Source: Chamaelirium japonicum (Eukaryota; Streptophyta; Magnoliopsida; Liliales; Melanthiaceae). From it: DNA of 64,000 bases. Under the pieces are notes generated by a model, which saw nothing but the letters and a program-made list of their open reading frames with translations, made no database searches and had not been told where the DNA came from. The DNA is taken from contig CANTAL010000021.1 in NCBI GenBank assembly GCA_947650365.1, positions 992,001 through 1,056,000 on the forward strand, given 5' to 3'. Both the position numbers and the translations under genes were made by a program. Shown here piece by piece: positions 55,616-64,000 of the stretch (position 1 is its first letter; each line of letters begins with the position of its first letter).

Positions 55616-57109
55616 CGTTGATGTACCAATGTGTGCGGACCTTCCATAGTCCAATACCATGGTACGTTGGGTTACCCGGCTGGCGCTTGAGTGACATGTA
55701 ATCCCTACAGGTTATCCGACGTCTAGTGTTGGATGGGTGCATTTTGATGAGTCAATCTGTCCACATAATTAACCCAGGCCTAGTGGTTGTCAGTATGACT
55801 GATGATATTCCGGATGCTAGGTATAGCACCAGAAGGTGTGTGGTATTATAGATAACAAGTCATCAAACCCTAGTCAGATGATCGATCGGGATCTGACGGT
55901 GCTCCCCACCGCCCGAGTCATATCATGGCACCAGTAATAGGAGGGACTAAGGATTATCAGAGTATATTAGATAACAGAGTTCCGAGGGAGTAACATAAGT
56001 TTAGGATCACTAGAGTTCAACTCGCGTCGCACTCTGGGTGGCTACACGGGTTAATCGGATTAGGGCTGATTAACAGAATTTTTAGTGTGCCACCGGAACA
56101 GTTAATCAGGGATTCGGTTGGAGCTAGAGATCCCGAACCCTGAAGGTTCTACCCTGTCATTGCATATAGGAATTGTTCCCCGACCTAGTTGGATACGTTG
56201 GATGCGAAGTAGCACGATGGAGCGCAAGCCCGGATCCTAAGAACCTAATTCATATGTATTACGAGCCGTAGGGGTATTTTGGTAAATACTAAAATATGGC
56301 TCAGAACACATTGAATATGGATCTAGATTGAGCGGAATAATTCCAAGAGCTCACAGGCACTGACGGAACTCGATTCCGAGTAGCGCACCTCACTCAGTCT
56401 CTCTTTCAGTTTTCCACTTTTCGTGAAGAGCGTTTTCGTCCAGGCTTCACGATAGACACTGGAAATCCCTAAAACCCGCCCCCCCTCTGTCCTTTTCCTA
56501 CTAGGGCCGGGCCTAGCTTCCTTGAAGCCATGGGAGACCGGCCCTATAAAGGAATAGGGAGAGGAAGGGGCCAGCCCTAAGGTCTCCTCTCCTCCAGAAA
56601 ATCCGAACCCCCCTAGTCCTCCTCCTTTGTGGTTTCGGCCAAGGAAAAAAGAGAAAGAAGAAGGGAGAAGAAAGAGGAAGGAAGGATAAGGAAGAAAGAA
56701 GAAAGAGGAGGAGAAAATCTCACGGCTCGCCATCGTCTTCGTAATGGATTCCTCCGTCGGCTCGTAATCCCTGCACTCAGAGACGGCCGGGATTTCGAGG
56801 ATTCTTCAATTCGCAAAGGACAAGGTGCTATCCGACAGTTTCCCTTGCGATTGAAGTGCGGTTCTTCATCGTTCCATCATCTCTGGATCATAGATCCAAA
56901 ATGTATGATGATTCTAAACACCTAACTAGATGCATGCATGTCTTCCGTAGATCGTAGTATGCCTCTAGGGTGTCCGCACATATGCTAAGATCATAGATTT
57001 GCATGTAGATTGTTTTGTAGAATTAATTGTAATGAAACATACACCGTATGATCTTTGGATCTTTCTTTTGCTTCCGCTGCGACTCTGATTAGCGGATCAA
57101 ATTCCAACA
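55616..57109 (+). repeat. C1 5' LTR, right part
   Basis: Continues the LTR broken at 42081 (CGTTGATGTACCAATGTGTG, against CTTTGATGTACCAACGTGTG in the 3' LTR). It ends in CCAACA, the inverse of the TGTTG start, three bases before the PBS. A purine-rich AGAAAGAAGAAGGGAGAAG region occupies about 56640-56720. Open frames here (for example 56323-56733 on the minus strand) are in LTR sequence and I do not treat them as genes. Confidence 0.92.
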
Positions 57110-57111
57110 AT

Positions 57112-57123
57112 TGGTATCAGAGC
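57112..57123 (+). other. primer-binding site of C1 (tRNA-Met)
   Basis: TGGTATCAGAGC, the classical plant Copia PBS complementary to the 3' end of methionine tRNA, begins two bases after the LTR end (CAACA AT TGGTATC). Confidence 0.93.
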
Positions 57124-59066
57124 ACGCTTTTGTGTATGTTTCATGCATGAATTCGTGAAAACATCATGTGAATATATGATGGCATATGTTTTTGTCGGGG
57201 TTCGACGTAGATCATGCATATGGATTGTGCTATGTATCGTCTTTTTGTAGGTGCCGCGCTGAATAGTAATCTTTGATTTCATGCATCCGGGGGTCGGACC
57301 CCGGATTTAATTTTGCATTGATTATTATTGTGCTTGTGGATTTTAAGGCTCTAGATGGGCGAGGGTGGGGGTTGACCATCCTCGGTTCCCTGGCCATGTT
57401 TCTAGGATTGTCTTCTTTTCTTTCTAGCGAAATTGTACACGAACGAGCACTTGCTCGGAGCGTGTTAGTTTTTCGGTCACAGGAAGAAGAAGATGATGCT
57501 TCATCCATGGTTTGGGCAAGCGGTACCATGGTGTGCAAAGACCCGGTGAAAGCGTGCACATTGGTGATGATGGGGATCATCGTCAGAGATCGTGCAGAAT
57601 GGAAGAGCAGGATATCTTGGCTGTGCTATTCAAGTTCAGGGGTCGGACCTTGGACTTGATTCAGTTTGGATAATTTTTTGTTGATTCTCTTTACTTATTG
57701 TTTAGAGAACCCCGATGATAATTTTATTATCTTGCTTGTGAGTTTGTCTCTAGATCAGGCTTAGGGTTAGTACTAAGCTTATGGATTCATTGGTGTCTCT
57801 ATATGGTTCTAACACGTGTGAATCCAATGGCTAGCTAAAAGGAAAGGTGGTAACCGCCCTCGTGGTAGTTCAGGTAGCCAAGTACTGTGCACCGAGATAG
57901 ACGCAGTGTTAGATTTGTTTAGAGATAATTAACTAATGTCTCTATAAGAAGTATGATAACCCTAGTGGGATGCCCTTTCCCTACGTGGTCCTAGCGACCA
58001 AGTTAGGTTAGGATTTTACTGTGTTATACCCGTTTCTAGATGACGTTTGATGGTAGTATGAACTCATCACGATTTGGTTATGCCACCATTAGGTTGAGGT
58101 CCGGCGGAGGTTGTCGGATGTCCCTATTTGGCCAGCATCGAAACCTATAATGAGATAAGGTCTACTATGACATCAGGCATCAAATTGTGAACGAGGCGTC
58201 ATCATAGTAGGAGTCCTTTTCATGTTGACCTTAGGCTAGGCTCCAGATCTTAGGATTATGGGCAAGCTAGTGAAGTATCGGGATCATTGTAATCTATGTA
58301 ATGTGATCCTTGCAAGAAAGGTGAAAGCTGAGTATTCAAGGTAGGGACTATGATATTTTTCGAGGAAACTAATGCTTTGCGGGAAGGTTTGTAATCCTAG
58401 TGGGAGCACGGTAGACCATGGTCTAAGTCTAAGAGGTCGTGACCTATCTAGATATTCATAAAACCTTATAAAGAAGGGATGTGTAAGAGGTTCCCTCCAA
58501 AGGGGAGCCCCTAGCCTCCACAATCAACCGGTTAATGGTCTGGGTGGGATGTACGCAGTTCAATATTCCCACCGGGTGAGAGCTGTGTTTTCTTCCATAC
58601 TGGTTCGCCTAGTGTTTTTCTTCGGGACAGGGAGGATGCTGGTGGCAGTGGGTGACGGTTTTTTCCTGCACCACGGGAGCCTATGAACCCCCCCTACCGA
58701 CACCACCTAGATTTATGGGAAGCATCCGAAAGCTTATGTGAAGCAGCTGTTGCTGCTCACGTGGGTCACATAAAGCTGGCCAAAAGGAGACTGAGAGGTC
58801 TTTCAGTTTACCATGGGTAATTCTGATGAAGACTGGGTCGTAAAAACCCCGTTGGCAGAAGCGGTTGCATGCTCTTACCGAGATGCTGTCTCCAATTCAG
58901 GGCCGATAGTCTCAGTGCTCGAGCCCAGGGAATTTAGATTCCTGGATGTCTCCACTTGAGGTAGTTAAGATATAGCGGCTGGAGTAAACATTATCTATTT
59001 CTAAATTCCATGAAATAGATTGTAGTAGACCCTAACTATTGCTTTAAACCATGGTTTATAGAAATC
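57124..59066 (+). other. C1 leader, about 1.9 kb without a recognised gene
   Basis: Sequence between PBS and gag start. A 128-codon open frame at 57273-57659 has no recognised motif and begins in the middle of the leader; I do not call it a gene. The region contains several ATGs upstream of gag (for example the one in CATGGTTTATAG at 59050). An unspliced scanning ribosome would therefore meet many short frames. Its length would fit packaging/dimerisation signals or an intron, but I see no decisive signal. Confidence 0.5.
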
Positions 59067-59903
59067 ATGACAAAGCTCGACCCCCTTGCCTCTATACTTA
59101 ATGATAATAAACTTACGGGACCAAACTACAAGGACTGGAAGCGTAACCTGATGTTCGTCCTAAGGGTTGGCAAACACACAATTGCCCTAAGTACCCCTCA
59201 ACCGGCCATGCCGGGACCAAGTGCAACTGAGGCTCAGTTGAAGGAATGGAAAGACTGGCTAGATGCTGATGAGATGTGCAAGTGCTATATAGTGTCATCC
59301 TTGCAGACCATCCTTCAGAAGCAAGTCGAAGACATAGCCTTCGCTTCAGACATGATGCTCTACCTAAAGGAAATGTTCGAGGGTCGTAGTCGGGTAACTC
59401 GTTACCTAACCATCAAAAAATTGGTATCCACGACGATGGCAGAGGGGACTTTAGTTCGGGATCATATGATGAAATTGTTTGGCTATGTGAACGGGCTTGG
59501 TTCCTTCGATGTCATCTTTGATGCAGAGATCCAGACCTACATTTTCCTCGCGTCTCTGTCAGGAGCGTTTGAGGGCTTCGTTACCAACTTTAACCTTAAC
59601 CGGTTAGAGATGTCTAACACAGAGCTCCTAGTGGCGCTCCAGGCGGCAGAGGACGGGATGAAGGCAGGAGCCCAATCCCTAAACATAGAGTAGAATTCTT
59701 CTCTGAAAGCCAAGGGCAAGTTTCAGAAAAGAAAGTCTAAGAAGCCCGTGAAGATGGGCCAGGTGCAATTGCAGGTTCCTAAGCAGAATGGTCCGGCGAA
59801 GCCCAAAGAAAAATATTTCCGATACAGCAAGAAGGGGCACTGAAAGGGCGACTACCGCGCGGCTCCCAAGAAGGCTGAGACAGGTATATCTCAAATCCAT
59901 ATA
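59067..59903 (+). pseudogene. C1 gag, two stops, zinc knuckle destroyed
   Basis: Starts at the ATG of MTKLDPLASILNDNKLTGPN (Copia Gag N-terminus; the LTGPNYKDWKRNL motif is typical). A Gag core follows to ALQAAEDGMKAGAQSLNIE. TAG at 59691-59693 and TGA at 59841-59843 are in frame. The nucleocapsid knuckle C-x2-C-x4-H-x4-C is present in position (59814-59855) but reads Y-x2-Y-x4-H-x4-Y, each Cys-to-Tyr being TGY to TAY, and the TGA is at the position where a Trp (TGG) is usual. Confidence 0.9.
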
Positions 59904-61298
59904 GTGGAATCCCTTGTAGCATCCAGTTGTTCTCTAGTTTCATGGATTGTGGATTCTGGTTCCACTAACCATGCTTGCAATAATTTGCAGGGGTTCAAGG
60001 AGACAAGAAAACTGGGTGATGGGGAGATAATCCTAAGCATGGAAACTGAGGCCGTGGCAGAGGCTGAAGCAGTTGGAGATGTCGTCTTACACTTCCTTGA
60101 TGGAAGAAGTTTATTACTTAGAGACATACTTTATGTACCGTTCTTGAGACGAAATTTAATTTATGTTTCCTTATTGAATAATAAAAGTTTTTCAGTTTTA
60201 TTTGATGCTTCTGGTGTGTCAATTAAATTGAATAGTTCCTTTGTTTGTAAGGGAAAGATACAAAACGGTCTCTATGTAATTAACTCCAATTATAAGCAGG
60301 ATAATATAACTGAAGCTTGTGTGGTTAATTTATCTAAAAGGAAAAATCCCTCAGATAATCCAACACTCCTTTGTCATCTAAGGCTTGGACACATAGCCTC
60401 AGACAGGATTCACAGGTTGGTTAAGGTAGGACTCTTAAGTCCAGATGTTTCAGAAAACCTACCGACGTGTGAGTCTTGCTTGGAAGGCAAGATGACTAAA
60501 AGATCTTTCCGAGCTAAAAGTAGCAGATCTAAGGAGGTATTAGAGTTGGTATACACTGATGTATGTGGGCCCATAAGTGTCCGTGCTATAGGAGGCTTTG
60601 AGTATTTCATCACCTTCATGGATAATCACTCGAGGTTTGGATATATATACCTAATGCGGCGGAAGTCTGAATCCTTTGATAAGTTCAAGGAGTTCAGAGC
60701 TGAAGTAGAAAAACAGACGGGTAAAAGTATCAAGTCTCTTCGATCGGATCGAGGAGGCGAATACCTATCGGATGAATTTATTGGATACCTACGTGAGCAT
60801 GTGATCGTATCCCAGTTGACTGCACCAGGGACACCACAACAAAATGGTGTATCTGAGAGGAGAAACCAAACTTTATTAGACATGGTTCGGACTATAATGA
60901 GTTATGCAATAATGCCACCTAGTTTTTGGGGATATGCCCTAGAAACGACAGCATATACTTTGAACTTTGTTCCATCAAAATCAGTACCCCTAACTCCTTG
61001 GGAGCTGTGGTTGAAGCGAAAGCCAAGCCTACAGCACTTTAGGACTTAAGGTTGTCCAGCACATGTGCGGAAGGACAAGCGAGATAAGATGGAGTCAAAA
61101 ACTAAGGTATGTCTGTTCGTTGGGTATCCAAAAGGGACAAAGGGTGGTTTATTTTATGATCCTGAGGATAGAAAGGTTATCGTCTCGACGAACACCATAT
61201 TCCTGGAGCAGGATTATTTAATAGACCATAAGCCTACCAATAAAGTAGTTCTTGAAGAATTGCTTTGTACTGATGGGAGTACGCAGACATAAAACATA
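59904..61298 (+). pseudogene. C1 protease and integrase, two stops
   Basis: Protease WIVDSGSTNHAC (D codon 59952). GAG-pre-integrase/HHCC finger LLCHLRLGHIASDRIH...CESCLEGKM. Integrase core with D in VYTDVCGPI (60558), D in LRSDRGGEYLS (60747) and E in NGVSERRNQTLLDMVR (60855), so the DDE triad is complete. A TAA at 61047-61049 follows HFRT, just before the GCPAHV motif of the integrase C-terminal part, and a TAA at 61290-61292 follows DGSTQT. Same frame throughout. The enzyme would insert the cDNA; this copy cannot be translated past the stops. Confidence 0.9.
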
Positions 61299-62117
61299 GT
61301 GGGAGCCGATACCACTAAGATAAACGATACTGTAGAATCGACTCCTATGGAACCACCGCAGGCTCGTCGCAGTGGGAGGACCACAAGTGCTCCTAATAGA
61401 TACATTGGAGAAGCCTTTATGGTAGATCCAGAGTTTCAGGAGGATGATCCTCTGAACTATGATGAAGCGATGGTATCCTCTGACCATGCAGCATGGCAGG
61501 AAGCCATGGAGGCAGAACTGACATCGATATCCTAAAACTCAGTCTGGACACTTGTAACACCACCTCACAATATTAAACCTGTTGGGTGTAAGTGGGTGTA
61601 CAAAAGGAAAAGAGGTTCGGATGGTACTGTTGAGACTTACAAAGCTAGACTAGTCGCTAAGGGTTATACCCAGCCAGAAGGGATCGACTATGACAAAACC
61701 TTTTCCCCAGTGGCTATGCTTAAGTCTATCCGGATCCTCTTGTCCATTGCAGCCCATTATGATTGGGAGATCTGGCAAATGGATGTCAAGACCGTATTCC
61801 TCAACGGGGATTTGGAAGAAGACATCTATATGTCTCAGCCTCCAGGCTTTGTCAAAAAAAGTCAGGAAAGTCTGGTGTGCAAGTTACAAAGGTCCATTTA
61901 TGGACTGAAGCAAGCATCCAGAAGTTGGAACATGCATTTTGATCAAGCTATCCAGTCTTATGGATTTAAGCAGAACGTGGATGAAACATGTGTTTATAAA
62001 AGGAGCGATAAGACTGCAGTAGTTTTTCTAGTGCTTTATGTAGACGATATCCTGCTCATCGGAAACGATATTGGAACATTGTCTACAGTGAAGGTGTAGT
62101 TATCCTCTCAATTTGAC
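61299..62117 (+). pseudogene. C1 linker and reverse transcriptase, two stops
   Basis: The linker has RRSGRTTSAPNRYIGEAFMV. RT starts near [20 protein letters not shown] and has [40 protein letters not shown] (V where A is usual), [13 protein letters not shown] and [11 protein letters not shown] (YVDD at 62037-62048). Stops are TAA at 61533-61535 and TAG at 62097-62099, the latter at a usual Trp codon (VKV*LSSQFDMKDLGE). Confidence 0.92.
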
Positions 62118-63023
62118 ATGAAAGACCTGGGTGAAGGGAGTTTTGTTCTGGGGATCAAGGTAACTCGAGATCACCAGAACAAGATTCTCTCACTGTCACA
62201 GTCAGCCTACATAGATATTATCTTGGTCAGATTCAGTATGCACAACTCCAAGAAGGGACTAGTTTCATTCAGACATGGAATGAAACTATCCAAGAATCAG
62301 GGTCCTAAGACTCCTGAGGAAAGGGCAGAGATGCAGAAGATACCTTATGCTTCGGCTGTAGGGAGTCTTATGTATGCTATACAGTGTACGAGACCAGATC
62401 TATGCTATGCAGTAGGCATGATGGGCATGTATCAGTCAAATTCAGGTCAAGGGCACTGGACTGCTGTAAAAAGTATACTCAAGTATCTCTGTAGGATGAG
62501 AGATTATGAGTTAGTTTACTCTTCACAGGAACTGATGCCGATTGGATATACGGATTCTGACTTTGCATCTGATCCGAAATCCAGGAGATTGACGTCAGGG
62601 TTTGTGTTTTTATTGGGAGGAGGAGCTGTCAGTTGGAGGAGCATGAAGCAGAGATGCATCGTGGATTCGATGACAGAGGCTGAATACATTGCGGCGTGCG
62701 AAGCAGCTAAGGAGGCAGTATGGCTCAAGAAGTTCCTCACGGACTTAGAATGCGTACCGGGAGCTTAAGATCCTATTGTCCTTTACTATGACAATAGTGG
62801 AGCGGTAGCACAATCCAAGAAGCCAAGATATCACCAGAAGAGCAAGCATATCGAGCGGAAATACTACATTATCCGGGACTTACAGAAGCGAGGGAAGGTA
62901 GCAGTGACTCAGGTAGCGTCTGCAGATAACATGACAGACCCTTTCACAAAGGCGTTACCGACCAAGGCTTTTGAGAAGCATATGGATGCCATGGGAGTTA
63001 AGAAGACTGTTGTTCCTCACTAG
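62118..63023 (+). pseudogene. C1 RT C-terminus and RNase H, one internal stop
   Basis: MKDLGEGSFVLGIKVTRD begins the RT thumb. RNase H has GYTDSDFASDPKSRRLTSGF, MTEAEYIAACEAAKEAVW and, after a TAA at 62766-62768, YYDNSGAVAQSKKPRYHQKS, SKHIERKYYIIRD and ADNMTDPFTKALP. The genuine end is TAG at 63021-63023, after KKTVVPH. Length and motif order are normal for Copia. Confidence 0.92.
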
Positions 63024-63026
63024 GCC

Positions 63027-63037
63027 AAGTGGGAGAT
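63027..63037 (+). other. polypurine tract of C1
   Basis: AAGTGGGAGAT, the typical plant Copia PPT, lies a few bases after the pol stop and directly before the 3' LTR. Confidence 0.85.
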
Positions 63038-64000
63038 TATTGTAGCTCGTGTGTCCTTAGCATGGAATTTCTGTATTAACATTAATAAAGATGACTTTGG
63101 TTATTGCTTTAATTAGAATACTACTCTGGTGTATGATAGTACTCATATAATAAAAGGACCCTAGGGAACACAGTAGGCCACTGAGGCGTATAGAGGATCC
63201 ATGCTTGGGAGACCCAATAGACCAGTTTTGTGTAGACCTAGAACTAGTTCACAGCTTAGGTGATGTCGGTCGCTTCACCGAGAACAAGCTGTTGGCAGGT
63301 AGAGAATGTGGTGAAGTCTCCATCACGGGAATGTAGGATTCCCATTCACCTGACCAAGCATGATGATCGTGTTGAACAGGAACCAAGACGGTGCACAGTT
63401 CAGTGATTCAGATATTGGTGCAGAAATCGTCTTACTACTATAGATAATTCATCCTTAACCCTGAGGGACCATGTACACTAGGCCAACCAATTGTGTGGTG
63501 CTTTGATGTACCAACGTGTGCGGACCTTCCATAGTCCAATACCACGGTACGTTGGGTTACCCGGCTGGCGCTTGAGTGACATGTAATCCCTACAGGTTAT
63601 CCGATGTCCAGTGTTGGATGGGTGCATTTTGATGAGTCAATCGGTCCACACAATTAACCCAGGCCTGGTGGTTGTCAGTATGACTGACAATGTTCCGGAT
63701 GTTAGGCATAGCACCGAAAGGTGTGTGGTGGTATAGATGACATGTCATCAAACCCTAGTCAGATGATTGATCGGGATCTGACGGTGCTCTCCACCGCCCG
63801 AGTCGTATCATGGCACTAGTAATAGGAGGGACTAAGGATTATCGGAGTATAGTAGAGAATAAGGTTACAAGGGAGTAACATAAGTTTAGGATCACTAGAG
63901 TTCAACTCGCATCGCACTCTAGGTGGCTACGCGGGTTAATCGGATTAGGGCTGATTAACGAAACTTTCGGTGTGTCACCAGAACAGTTAATCAGGGATCC
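63038..64000 (+). repeat. C1 3' LTR, left 963 bp (window ends inside it)
   Basis: Starts TATTGTAGCTCGTG where the 5' LTR has TGTTGTAGCTCGTG (G to A in the terminal TG). It runs without interruption through the point where the 5' copy is broken by G2. About half of the expected 1957 bp is in the window. Confidence 0.93.

Larger units (their letters stand above)
41619..64000 (+). mobile_element. C1: Ty1/Copia retrotransposon, 5' LTR split by G2, 3' LTR running off the window
   Basis: 5' LTR halves 41619-42081 and 55616-57109, PBS 57112-57123, leader, gag-protease-integrase-RT-RNase H in one frame (59067-63023), polypurine tract and 3' LTR from 63038. Protease-integrase before RT is the Copia order. 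The LTR is about 1.96 kb, long for Copia. It is inserted in the gag of G3. All coding damage I see is in-frame stops; no frameshift is needed to read it end to end. Lineage within Copia is not assigned. Confidence 0.93.

Noticed and set aside
56323-56925. Frames on both strands in the right half of the C1 5' LTR
   Set aside because: They fall in LTR sequence with a purine-rich run and have no homologue I recognise. The matching part of the 3' LTR is outside the window, so conservation cannot be judged.
57273-57659. 128-codon frame in the Copia leader
   Set aside because: No recognised motif, no neighbouring regulatory signal. Length is within chance for this base composition.

Overview
The window is a gene-poor, transposon-dominated stretch of a flowering-plant nuclear chromosome, probably pericentromeric or other heterochromatin. 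The evidence is plant-type LTR retrotransposons, a Met-tRNA type primer-binding site (TGGTATCAGAGC), a dual-RNase-H pol typical of the plant Tat lineage of Ty3/gypsy elements, telo-box (AAACCCTAA) promoter motifs, and spliceable introns. I see no host protein-coding gene, tRNA or rRNA gene. The species cannot be named from the sequence alone.

Layout. (1) Positions 1-22428 and 36515-39277 are one continuous, very AT- and GA/TC-rich domain. It holds more than 50 degenerate copies, in both orientations, of a roughly 250-370 bp unit carrying a telo-box, a TATAAATA box, a conserved CACGTTATCAGCACGA block and a long purine tract. Parts are organised as a 5-6 kb higher-order repeat. (2) Positions 22434-36509 are a complete Tat-type gypsy element (G1), 14.1 kb, inserted in that domain with a 5-bp target duplication. 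(3) At 39278 a second, older gypsy element of the same family (G3) begins. Only its 5' LTR and a decayed gag are in the window. (4) At 41619 a Copia element (C1, LTR about 1.96 kb) is inserted in the gag of G3 and runs off the window end. (5) A third gypsy element (G2, 42082-55610, 13.5 kb) is inserted in the 5' LTR of C1 with a perfect TGGTG duplication, splitting that LTR in two. The order of insertion is G3, then C1, then G2. My hand comparison of LTR pairs agrees: about 26 differences in 463 bp for C1, and about 10 in 840 bp for G2.

G1 and G2 share one design. The order is 5' LTR with 43-bp hairpin repeats in U3; a PBS whose first 10 nt suit tRNA-Asp; gag-protease; an in-frame UAG followed by CAA UCA; then RT, RNase H, a second (archaeal-type) RNase H and integrase. 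Next come four hairpin-forming repeats in a convergent intergenic zone, then a three-exon gene on the opposite strand with its own TATA and two G-box motifs, then a 118/119-bp satellite array, a polypurine tract and the 3' LTR. Sense polyprotein and antisense gene converge on the hairpin zone. G2 is the better preserved: its pol is open throughout and the only clear break in gag-pro is one TGA. G1 has two 1-bp deletions in pol plus stops in gag and in the antisense gene. C1 is one uninterrupted reading frame carrying seven in-frame stops.

Most interesting points: the conserved tobamovirus-style UAG-CAA-UCA readthrough signal between protease and RT in both gypsy copies; the spliced antisense gene with a G-box promoter embedded in the element; the rapidly diverging satellite beside that promoter; and the promoter-like modules multiplied in both orientations in the flanking repeat domain.
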